This document shows positions 1 through 8,920 of a stretch of 64,000 bases of DNA, in pieces. The notes beneath the pieces were generated by a model, which was not told where the DNA came from, made no database searches, and saw only the letters and a program-made list of their open reading frames with translations. The stretch covers positions 134,726,198-134,790,197 of the forward strand of contig NC_060246.1 in NCBI RefSeq assembly GCF_921293095.1, written 5' to 3'. This DNA comes from Ischnura elegans (Eukaryota; Arthropoda; Insecta; Odonata; Coenagrionidae). Numbering within the stretch: the stretch's first letter is position 1; each line of letters starts with the position of its first letter. The position numbers and the translations under genes were made by a program.

Positions 1-580
1 TATTGCAGTAAAGTTGGGAAGGAAAGAAAGTTGACTCAGGGAACCGAATTTTCTCTGACGCAAGAATTCGGGATAAAAGCGCGGAGAGGGGGGCATTAAG
101 AACACATTGATGCCGAGGTCTTTGGGGTGAATCGGGTCATGCCTTGGCTTCGCTACCGTCTCCGTGATAACACACTTGCAAAGGCGAAGGGACACTAAGA
201 AAAAAACCATCGACGTCGACAACGCTGCAAACGATGGGAGATTAGCATTATCCCTCAGTAGGTTATTCCGTCGAGTAAAAAGGTCGATCAAATATTGCCT
301 CCGCGGCTTCAGCTAGTGCCAACAATCTCTGCCCGAGAAAATGTTGACAATTTTCATGCTCTCCTATCGTGGCATAAATTCTAATTCCATAAATCGATCC
401 AGAACCTTCAATGCTTATGAAGCAACTCGTATGTTGAAAAGATGAAGGTTGACTCGGAGCCATCATTGATCAATGGAATATTTAGTTCAAAGAAGCCGAT
501 TTATGGATGAATATAAGAACGGATACATTTTCAAACCACTGTATGAAATAAGTAACTTCTTCATTAGCATTCATCTAATA
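1..580. other. No gene seen
   Basis: Only short open frames without family resemblance are present. I see no RNA gene, repeat or splice-bounded exon that can be supported here. Confidence 0.5.
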
Positions 581-844
581 CGGGGGTCGGCAACCTTTTC
601 CTACGTGAAGCCGTTCTTATCGGTGTTGCTATGTGAAACTCATCTGCTAATATTTTTCCTTGCAGTATTTATTTATATAGCATGATTCGTGTACTAAGTG
701 CAATAAATACGCCCAATTTTTAGCATAATAGTTGTATGTAATACTTATATCGATGGCGATATTTTTAATTGAAAAAAATTTCGGGCCGCATGAGGGTTTT
801 GGAGGCTTTAATGGAATCCGCAGGCCGCGGGTTGCTGACAGCTG
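581..844. mobile_element. hAT-type MITE (non-autonomous)
   Basis: The left end reads CGGGGGTCGGCAACC and the right end reads GGGTTGCTGACAGCTG, so the two ends are imperfect inverted copies of the widespread hAT terminus CAGGGGTCGGCAACC. The inner flank near the right end (GGGCCGCATGAGGGTTTTGG) is also typical of this MITE type. The 264-bp element has no coding potential and would depend on a hAT transposase supplied elsewhere. The 8-bp flanks do not match, so the target-site duplication has decayed or one end is slightly misplaced. The family assignment rests on terminal motifs recalled from known hAT elements. Confidence 0.7.
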
Positions 845-1261
845 AATTCCAATGCATTACAGCTTGCGAAAGACTAGCGGCTATTTTTTAAGCTACTCTC
901 TGAAATGAGAATTCCAAAGAAAATAAAATATAATTATTCATTTTAACAAGGAATTTAAAAAAAATATAAATCGTAATATACATAAATAGAAATAATAAAT
1001 CGAAGTCGGCACTTTTACTCTTTTGTTAAAACTTACTTAACCATGGATCTTTTGGAAGAATTAGTGAAAAGAGAGTGAGCAAAGGTAACCTTCAGTAAGT
1101 TGAAAATAAATTTTCTTTTCTTGATTGAAACCCTGTAGAAACGCAAATCCATTACACGATAAGGCACTTCTCTTTCTCATTATTGTCGCATGAGAGAGAG
1201 AGAGAGAGAAATACCCTAACGAACCTCATTTTTTGTTATTTATACTTTGTAAAATTTAAGG
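845..1261. other. AT-rich spacer with (GA)n microsatellite
   Basis: No gene is seen. An 18-bp run of alternating GA lies at 1192-1209. The rest is AT-rich unique-looking sequence. Confidence 0.5.
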
Positions 1262-1592
1262 AATAGATTCAATGGTTTTCGGCTCAACTTTGTGGAAGTT
1301 GAAGTTCGCAGATGACAAAACGACTTCGTTTTCTTCCACTGATTTTCAGTGGAAACCATTGAAAGTATTAAGAAAGCAAGTGTAGCGAAAAAGGCCAAAC
1401 TATATCGGACCCTGACAATCAAATCCAGGATGGCGTCGTTGAACATCTATTTCAACAGTAGATGCCTTACTCTAGGATTTACACCTAAGTATGCCACCTT
1501 AAAAACCAACAGCAAAAAATCGGCTGGTTGTTATGCAGTCCAGGCAGCACAACGCATATGGGTGAAGAAAGAACTCCAAGGCTGGTACGACG
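1262..1592 (+). pseudogene. Penelope-like retroelement fragment, 5' part (interrupted)
   Basis: Positions about 1268-1355 resemble one arm of the fold-back at 35.2 kb (shared ATGGTTTTCGGCTC-like and GTGGAAGTTGAAGTTC blocks, then ACTTC-TTTTCTTCCAC). An open frame from 1349 then reads through N-S-R-C-L-T-L-G-F-T-P-K-Y-A-T-L-K-T-N-S to K-K-E-L-Q-G-W-Y. That resembles the region upstream of reverse transcriptase in Penelope-like or related elements, although I recognise it only loosely. The frame is cut at the W-Y codons by the DNA transposon at 1593-4438 and appears to resume at 4447. The join is supported by the octamer CTGGTACG present on both sides. It is non-functional. Confidence 0.4.
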
Positions 1593-1770
1593 TAGGGTGT
1601 CCCAAAAAAACTGAAAGTTTGAAAGTTGAGGGGGCATTTCCATTTTCCTATGTGAATGCATGAAAAAAAATCCCATAAAATTTTTCAGCTCAATCGGACA
1701 ATATTTGACCCTGCCGAAACGCATTCAAAGTTTGAATTTTTGAGTTTTCCAAATTTCATGCAATGTTGCC
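1593..1770 (+). repeat. Left terminal inverted repeat
   Basis: It is the inverse complement of 4261-4438 with scattered mismatches. It includes an outer TAGGGTGTCCC and inner blocks such as TTTCATGCAATGTTGCC. Both copies happen to give short open frames that are only translations of the repeat. Confidence 0.85.
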
Positions 1771-2087
1771 TACCCTGCAGGAGGCTCGAGTGTTAACAAA
1801 CAACCAATTTTAAGTTCAAACCATCTCCTCTAGCTCTATAGTCGTTGACAGCAACACTTGAGTCAAAATGGGCTTTATAGCCACATCTCGGTGTGTTTAC
1901 AAGTCCCGCTCGCCGTTGCGGCCGCCAGGCGCCAGTCGAGTGCATATTGCCTCGCTGTGTCGCGTTGAGATTCGAGTTATACGCTTTCGGAACATCACTC
2001 TGTTTATGTTAAAAGTATCCCGGCTTAGTCTATCAGTTACTCGTGGAGTTTAGTGTTTTGCACTAACTGAGAACGTGAGGTATTGTC

Positions 2088-4141
2088 GTGTGTTTCGAGG
2101 TCGAGGCTATTTCGGCGGTGGCCAGAATGAGCGTGAAGTCGAAGGCTACGCCGGTTATGCGAAGTGCAACAAGTGTGTGGTTGGTGGGTAATGAGTCCAA
2201 ACATTTGCCCGGCAATGGTAAACTCCCAACGCTGCGTGAAGTTCTCAAAGTTTTCTTTTACAACCTACACTGTACTCCAGGATCGATGTCAGCGGCAGAT
2301 GCAGCAAGGATTGCAATCAAAGAGTTACTTGTTGTGTGGGGAAAGTCTAATATTCCTACGTAGGAGGTTCGAGCAGTCATTATGAAACTCCTGACAGCTT
2401 ACGAGAACTACCGTGCCCTTGGGAAAGACAAAAATAAAACTAGTGAGAAGTCAGTGTCCGCAAGAGAGGAATTCAGCAAAGTGCTCGACCGTCTGTTTGA
2501 CATCGGCTGCAAAGACACCCTTTCAAACATTACTGTGGAGGAGGACAAGTTGTTTTACATATCTATGAAAACTTATTGAAAAGGATATATGGTGGGTATT
2601 GATATAAAATGGTGTAAGCGTTTAGAAAACTGTAAGAGACTTCATGAAGAGGATTTTTTAAGGAAAAAACGGCATGAGAAAGAAAAGGAAATATTGGATG
2701 AGAAAGTGGACCTCGTTCGACAGATGTCTGCGGAGAGCACGACAAGCTCGTCGGATTCGGAAGAAGGTAATTTTTTCCGGGTGCGGGAAGGGTGACCAAT
2801 ATGGCAGAAGAAAGGGAGAAATAACATTTTGTTACTTCTATAGAATTTGAAATGCGGACAAGGTCCGGAAAGCGCCGTAGAGTAAGTATAATATCCGACA
2901 GCCTTGTGACTGCTTCCCTAGATCGGACTCAGATGTCCTCTGCCGCTGGGTCTATGATAGTCCAGGCTGTCGCCAATGCGACATGCCTTGGGTTTTTAAG
3001 GGGATGAAATCCATTTAGTATCTTCCAAATCTCATCTACATAGAATGAGAGTGAATAAAAGGACCGAGACAGTAAGGCTTATCAAGCAAGACTTTCACCC
3101 TCAAGTTCCGTTAGCAGTGCACTGGGATGGGAAATTACTTCCAAGCAATGAAGACGACAAGAGGCTGTTTGAAGGATATTTCAAATGTAGATGACATTAT
3201 CAAATTTTGTATTCTGCTGCTGCAGGTTCGTAAATGGTAAATGTCAGGATGTTCAGGGTGATTTAAAGTCCATCCTCAGGATTAGTATTTAAAAATATGC
3301 CCCATATTATTTTAGAACCACCATCCTCGAGACGACTACAAAGAACTTTTGGAGTTGTGTATAGTGTGGTTGGGTGGTGTGGTTCCCAAGAAAGAGAAGC
3401 ATGTGGTTCGCCCCCAGGCCCAACTGACTAATCACGGTGGATGAATAAGGAGCTCTACCTTTTTAAAACGTGGATGTTTGGCAAGCAATTGCGTTTGTCG
3501 ACACATGACAGTGACAATTTGTTCAAATTGTATTGCTTCATTGCAACTGCATTTATGAAACATTGGTACACCTGTCCCGTGGCAGTGAGCGCTCCGAGAA
3601 TGGATCTTGAGCTACTTAAAGTCCTTGCTCGGAAGAAAGACCCTCACTACGCAGCAGCTTTGGCCAAGTTTTGTAACCATCTATGGTTAAAACTTTCGAA
3701 AACTTGAATTGCATGGCCCTCTTCGATGAAATGGTTTCTGACGACGAGAAAAGAGACATTGCGGAAGCAATCAGAGACAATGAGGGGGCTGATGATGACG
3801 CACCTCGGGCTACTCTTCAGCCTAATCGACCTATTAGTGAGCTGACTCTCGCTGACTTCGCTTCGAAAAATTCTGTGAAGTTTTTCAAAATTATTGGTAT
3901 TTCGCCGACATTTTTGTTGCGAGATCCGTGCACATGGAAAAGTGACGTAGACTATCAGAAGGGCCTATTTATAGTTCAACACCTTAAGGTTGTTAATGAT
4001 ACTGCAGAGAGAGGAGTTCAATTAATAAAACATTTTCTAGTCCAGAAAAAATCGACTAATGATGAGGCTCAGTGGCAACATCTGTTACTAGTTGCTAAGT
4101 GGCATAGGAAAATGTATGAAAAAAGTGGCAAAAAACTCTAG
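2088..4141 (+). pseudogene. HWDGKLL-type transposase pseudogene, internally deleted
   Basis: One reading frame runs from 2088 to about 2795, broken by in-frame stops near 2361 and 2577. It includes L-P-G-N-G-K-L-P-T-L-R-E-V-L-K-V-F-F and an acidic, serine-rich stretch. A second stretch, from 2852, contains T-A-S-L-D-R-T-Q-M-S. After a frameshift it reaches S-S-K-S-H-L-H-R-M-R and then the motif H-W-D-G-K-L-L-P near 3119-3142. Its aspartate is probably the first catalytic acid of an RNase H-fold transposase. The segment between this motif and D-Y-K-E-L-L-E-L (about 3340) is far shorter than in relatives known to me, so the other catalytic residues are missing. Two more frameshifts near 3440 and 3690 precede the C-terminal part, which holds L-F-D-E-M-V-S, A-S-K-N-S-V-K-F-F and V-N-D-T-A-E-R-G-V. 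The stop is at 4141. It is dead and could only be mobilised in trans. Confidence 0.7.
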
Positions 4142-4260
4142 TTTTTCATATTGCTTGTTGTTCACAGTGCATTTGTATCCGCATTGTGACAGTATAATAA
4201 TAAGAGAGCATTTTCTTTCAGAGGTTTCTAATTTTAAATCCCCCAAGACCCTTAGAGCTA

Positions 4261-4438
4261 GGCAACATTGCATGAAATTTGGTAAACTCAAAAATTCAAA
4301 CTTTGAATGCGTTTCGGCAGGGTCAAATATTGTCCGATTGAGCTGAAAATTTTTATGGGATGTTTTGTCATGCATTCGCGTAGGAAAATGGAAATTCCCC
4401 CTCAACTTTCACACTTTCGGTTTTTTTGGGACACCCTA
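4261..4438 (-). repeat. Right terminal inverted repeat
   Basis: This is the partner of 1593-1770. The outermost bases are GGGACACCCTA and the element stops directly before CTGGTACG. Confidence 0.85.
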
Positions 4439-4446
4439 CTGGTACG

Positions 4447-4600
4447 TGAAAAGGAATTAAATCGAGCAGTACAGGTTCCTGTTAACGAAGGAGCTTTGGT
4501 GAGAAATTCATCGGACCGAGTGGACTTTCCTGGATGACTACGTGAGACAGAGAAGCAGCGAACTAGCGCATAAAAGTCTAGGAAGAGACTTTAAAATAAC
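4447..4600 (+). pseudogene. Penelope-like retroelement fragment, 3' part
   Basis: When the transposon and one octamer copy are ignored, the frame leaving 1589 continues here through V-K-R-N, a stop, and then W-T-F-L-D-D-Y-V-R-Q-R-S-S-E-L-A-H-K-S-L. A second stop interrupts it near 4507. Similarity fades after about 4600. It belongs with the fragment at 1262-1592. Confidence 0.35.
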
Positions 4601-5985
4601 TTCTGTACTCTGCCGCGTTGAAATTCATCCATTGGTGTATTTAATGTTGCACCCGTGCGCGTGACTGCGTACAAAGTCACTGCAGTGCTTTGAAATTCGT
4701 CGTGGTAGACCAGCGACAAAATAAGAGTTTTTCACCCCGACAGTGGCTTAGTAAGCACGACCCTCGCCACATGTGCCACCTTGTGGACTTGTGACGTCAA
4801 CATCTTGTTTGGTAAAACTCATCCCGAGGTTTGCTCTGAGAAAACGGCTTGGTGGTGGAACAGGTTAACACACCGGACCGGCATTAGGGCAATTTTTTCG
4901 TGGCGAAATTCATCTGTTGGTGTATTTATGAAAGATTGAAACTATTTCCGGTTCCAGTAACCCCGTCGAATTTTTTCGCCATTGAGGTAGACTAAATTAA
5001 TCACAAAAAACAAAAATATTTTACTGTCTTACCCGGGTTTCGATACAGCGTAGAAATATTCAGTCACTTGTCGTCATGGGAGAAGATTGAGATTGCGCGA
5101 TGGGAATAGAGATTTTCGTTGGACAAAAAAGAAAGTACCCGTATTGATTTGCGATGCTGCCGCGGGGGATGTAACATTAGAGATGAAGAGGTAAAAGTCT
5201 TGCGTACAGTAGAGGATATGTTGTTGGAAAGGAAACTGAAGTTGAGGATATGGAGAGGGAAATGTGTGGCAAGAGACGATAGGAGAGGCGGTGAACGGAA
5301 CTTACGCAGAACTTTAGTAGAACTTTTGCCGACTTTAGAATAGAATTTTACCCGAAAACAAGAACTGTGATATAAATTTGTGGACCATAGCTTATTTGAA
5401 TCATGGGTAGGTACCAGCTCAAATGCTTAAGGCAGGCTGTTATGGATGACGATAAATCGATATTGGCTAAAATTATCTAATAATTGCAATCCCCTGACTG
5501 CGCAATACATGCAAAGCATTTGCATGCATGCTTCATTCATGCAAAAGCATTTATTTACATATTGGACGAGTCTACTTATTATACACACATTTCATCCGCC
5601 TGTGTAGGTAGTTGTTCTTCTTTTAGCGATACTATGTAAGTACTCATATATGGGGATGGTTTTTATCATTTGATCAGATATCCTTTTGCGGTGCTGCTGT
5701 ATTGGCTAAATTACTTTTTTCCAGCAATCCCATACTTTGGGGAAAAACTTAGCTGAGTATGAGTGATGTTTGCTGTAGATTTAGCATTAACACAAATTTT
5801 ACATTTCAGTCCGCTCTGCCATTTTATTGCTAGCTATCCATGGCTTAAGAAAAAAATTCAACATTGGACCAAAAAAAAATTTGGCGAGAACAAAATCTCA
5901 GCATATGTACGATACTAAATTTCTTATTCAGCACATGTTAATGAATACGCACAAAAATATATTTTCTAGGCCATCTAAATCACAA
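4601..5985. other. No gene seen; CRE octamer and ATGCAAA/ATTTGCAT cluster
   Basis: An open frame at 5119-5343 is rich in arginine and lysine but matches nothing I know. TGACGTCA occurs at 4792-4799. Several octamer-like words (ATGCAAAG, ATTTGCAT, ATGCAAAA) cluster at about 5508-5556. No feature with firm function is seen. Confidence 0.4.
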
Positions 5986-5988
5986 TTT

Positions 5989-6027
5989 AAATTCATTTGC
6001 ATTTCGTTGTGAAATGCATATGAATTT
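5989..6027. repeat. Short near-perfect hairpin
   Basis: Two 17-nt arms (5989-6005 and 6011-6027) pair with one mismatch around a GTTGT loop. GGCCAT upstream (5970) and ATGGCC downstream (6029) extend the symmetry with a bulge. It could be the core of a small palindromic MITE or a chance hairpin; there is no evidence of transcription. Confidence 0.5.
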
Positions 6028-6099
6028 AATGGCCCTTCATGGCCCAATGCTGTACAGTGTGCAGATTATTTCCTATGTCAATGAAATATTTTTCTTTCT

Positions 6100-6733
6100 C
6101 TAACGTATGGCGACGGGCCATCGATTTATGCTTGTCCGTGTAACCCCTAGGGGCCACGCCATCAGGAATATCCTACTACATAGGGAAAGCAGCCATAATC
6201 TTGGATGGAAATCCCTGCCTTCCGCTGAGCCCCGTGTTCAACGGGAAGGGTAATACAGTCTTGTTACTTCGTGCGTCGGGATCAGTGAGAACCTCGGGAA
6301 ACAAGAGGACGGACGCAGACTGCGAACGGTCCACGTCGTAACGTTAAGCTAGGATAGACGGAAGTAACACAAGAATTTCTAAACCCACGCAGACAAATAT
6401 AGACTTTGATAGAGACAAATAGAAGGTCGATAGATACGGCTCTGATCTCTGAACTTATACTTAAATCCCCAAGGATTCTCTAAACCAGAAGCAAATTGAT
6501 ATTATACAGGTTTCCCAATCCGAGTAATTTAAAATGGGTAATTCAAGTAATTTATAGAAGTTCTGCTAACCTTTCATAATACTGATGAATATATGATAAA
6601 TCTTTGTATTGTAAACGTTTGTCTACCATTTTTTAATATGCTTGCATTGACGTTATCGAGGGGTTAGGTGGAAGAGGGGACTTTTTAGTCTCAACCTCTC
6701 CCGAATAAAGGCATTTTATTATTATTATTATAT
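6100..6733 (+). repeat. Probable LINE 3' end with (ATT)n tail
   Basis: The stretch from 6640 ends with GGTGGAAGAGGGGACTTTTT, AACCTCTCCC, then AATAAAGGCATTTT and a run of ATTATTATT to 6733. A polyadenylation-like AATAAA followed directly by an (ATT)n tail is the usual architecture of a non-LTR retrotransposon 3' terminus. The region from 6100 is more GC-rich than its surroundings and probably belongs to the same 3' part. I could not find a surviving reverse-transcriptase frame, so the family and the 5' limit are uncertain. Confidence 0.45.
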
Positions 6734-7863
6734 TGATAGAAAATATTTTTTTGGAAACTATATAACCATTATCTTGTTAGTTCCTTTCAGGATATGCTTC
6801 GTTGGTAGCATAATTAAAACATAATAAAATAAGAAAAGTAATAGGCATAGATAGAAAATATTACCAACGCTGCATTTCCCGAAAGAAACAAACAAGATAG
6901 ATGAAAGAAGCTGCGAAAATCTCCAGAGAAAAATGTATGACCATTAGTTAAAGTAAACTGAATATTAATCAAACAGAGGTCATGCAATGGATAATGTGAA
7001 CGGTAAGTGGAGGAAATTCAGATTATAACTTCACGCCTGATAAAATTCTATGACATTTTCCCAAAACTGCATTCATATTTGAAATGTACCTTGTTCTTCT
7101 ACAAATAACCTGAAAAGCCGCCTCATTAGGCGTGTGGCGGGAGGTGTTAAGACACCGGTTGTAAGGGAAAACTTAAAAATTTATTTCCGCGTTTTGAGTT
7201 CAAGTAATATTCATTCAAAGTCATTCGTTTTTGGAGGGAAAGACGAATACCTACACCTGCCCGTTTTCAAATTATCTCATTTATTTTATCGGTTCTATCC
7301 GGCGCGGAATATCTAAAGTGGCTCACCGTGTCGAAATGAAATTTGTTTTTTAATAGCTCAGACAATCTTGAAATAATACGCAGCATCCGAGTTTGTTATG
7401 TTTTATATCTCTAGCGGTCCCCATCCCAGTCGGTGTTAAAGTTGATTAACGCTTTCTGCTCGCTTATAGAGATGTTCAACCATAGGTCGTTGTATTTTAA
7501 TTTATTCACGGACAAATATTTTCGGTAGCGCTGGATCCCATAAAGTTTTCGTTTATTCGAGGTGCGGTTTGTAAGAACTCGAACCTCACTTGCTATTTTA
7601 TTCGTACGAGGAACCACCTGCCTCCCACACAACTCGCTTGACGAGTTTTAGCATCTTTAAGGGGGCGCCCTAGCACGGTCGCAGAAGGCGATGCAGACCC
7701 TTTCTATTAACCAGATTGTGCTTCGATCGTCAGAGGTACCAAGCAGTTTCTTGTCTCAGAATAGTAAAAAAGTTAAATATGTACCTTGAAATGAACAAGG
7801 GTCACGGGTAATCTACAAACATATCTGATGAGTATTTCCAACTTGTGGTTTGAATTAAGAATA
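6734..7863. other. No gene seen; possible repeat scraps
   Basis: GTGTGGCGGGAGGTGTTAAG at 7132-7151 and a loosely related block on the minus strand near 7615-7630 look like remnants of a repeat family. The 73-codon minus-strand frame at 7411-7632 has no recognisable domain. Confidence 0.35.
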
Positions 7864-7943
7864 TTAACACATTGTGGTCCGTTCACGTAAAATTACGTGT
7901 TTCCTCATCCAGTGGTAGTGGTCCAATCACGTATTTTTACGTG
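7864..7943. repeat. Paired CACGTA...TACGTG palindromes next to TTAA
   Basis: CACGTAAAATTACGTG (7884-7899) and CACGTATTTTTACGTG (7928-7943) lie 44 bp apart within a duplicated unit (TGGTCC, spacer, palindrome, then TT..TCAT). TTAACACATTGTGGTCC starts at 7864. A TTAA border plus an internal palindrome recalls the ends of piggyBac-type elements, but no matching second end was found. Confidence 0.45.
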
Positions 7944-8837
7944 TTTTTTCATTATGATTTGTCAGGAATTATTATGGAATTATTTTGCATTAGGAATTAT
8001 TTTGCACTGTTTGACCAAGTTATTGTTCTTGCAAAAATGAATAAAAATATATGCATCAAAAATTTGTGTTCATTACAAAAACGTGTGTATGCCAAAAAAT
8101 GCCTTAGTTCTCGAGTTGTGTGAGTTTAATGGTATACTTGTAGCTTCTGGGTAAAAATTTTAAAAATGGCCGGCCTCCGGGGCTAGTCAAATGCCAAGGG
8201 CATCGGACAAAGAAGTGTTAACTACCGGATATCGAATTCCTTTTGACGAGTCTACGTTAAACCCATCCACAAGGTCTCTATGGCGATAATAAAAAATCCT
8301 GCCGTAGATATGCAGATAAATTGTTAGTGTTGCACGGCCTACGGCCTTTTCTGATCACTCTGCCAGTTATTACAATTTATGTTGAACTCTATCTCGCAAC
8401 ACCGTATGTCCCTCCATTTTTGAGATTCACGACAGTGATATTGCATTATTTCGCCAAAATTAAGAGTTCTCCTATCGGTCTAAAAATTGGCTTCGCAGCG
8501 TATCGCGTGGTCAAGATTCGAAAAATGACATTTTTGAAAAATCGATTTTTGGACTCCCAAATGCCCCCAAAAACAATATGCATAGATACCTATAGTTGGC
8601 AACACTATAATACGTAGAATATTTAGGGTGTAGGCAATTTTTCCTAGTTTTTAGACGATTTTAGAGGGGGTCGATTCTATGACTCTTTTTCGTACCTCTA
8701 AACATTAATGGAATTTCGTCTTGTGCACTCTAAACAAAAGGCCGTGGTCACTTGAAGTGGGTTCTAGGGCATATTAAGTCCTAGACCCTTGATCATACGC
8801 GTGAATATTATTTATAAATGTACCCATACAAAGACAT
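7944..8837. other. No protein gene seen upstream of the tRNA
   Basis: An open frame at 8321-8617 has no family resemblance. An AT-rich TATTATTTATAAATG lies about 20-30 bp before the tRNA and could help place the polymerase III start. Confidence 0.4.
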
Positions 8838-8910
8838 GACCGCGTGGCCTAATGGATAAGGCGTCGGACTTCGGATCCGAAGATTGCAGGTTCGAGTCCT
8901 GTCGCGGTCG
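8838..8910 (+). tRNA. tRNA-Arg (anticodon TCG)
   Basis: The 73-nt sequence folds into a complete cloverleaf. The acceptor stem is GACCGCG with CGCGGTC plus discriminator G. The D stem is GCCT/AGGC. The anticodon stem is TCGGA/TCCGA with loop CTTCGGA, giving anticodon TCG. There is a 5-nt variable loop, and the T stem GCAGG/CCTGT carries loop TTCGAGT. The internal polymerase III promoter is visible: an A box around TGGCCTAATGG and a B box GGTTCGAGTCC. There is no intron and no encoded CCA, as expected for a nuclear eukaryotic gene. It should decode CGA (and, by wobble, CGG) arginine codons. All stems pair, with only a G-U in the T arm, so it looks functional. It is the only gene in the window I consider likely to be intact. 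Confidence 0.96.
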
Positions 8911-8912
8911 AA

Positions 8913-8919
8913 TTTTTTT
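8913..8919 (+). terminator. RNA polymerase III oligo-T terminator
   Basis: A run of seven T residues begins two bases after the tRNA discriminator. That is the standard stop signal for polymerase III. Confidence 0.85.
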
Positions 8920-8920
8920 A

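Larger units (their letters stand above)
1593..4438 (+). mobile_element. DNA transposon, 2846 bp, with 178-bp terminal inverted repeats
   Basis: The element begins TAGGGTGTCCC and ends GGGACACCCTA. The inverted similarity extends for 178 bp at each end (1593-1770 and 4261-4438). An identical octamer CTGGTACG lies at 1582-1589 and again at 4439-4446. It fits an 8-bp target-site duplication, although three extra bases (ACG) separate the left copy from the terminus. The interior carries a broken plus-strand transposase-like gene with a large internal deletion, so the copy is non-autonomous. The transposase family (HWDGKLL motif, C-terminal V-N-D-T-A-E-R-G-V) is one I know from uncharacterised arthropod proteins. 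I cannot assign a superfamily with confidence. Confidence 0.8.

Noticed and set aside
1485..1724. Minus-strand 79-codon frame that resembles the plus-strand frame at 4307-4537
   Set aside because: Both are translations of the 178-bp terminal inverted repeats, not conserved proteins.
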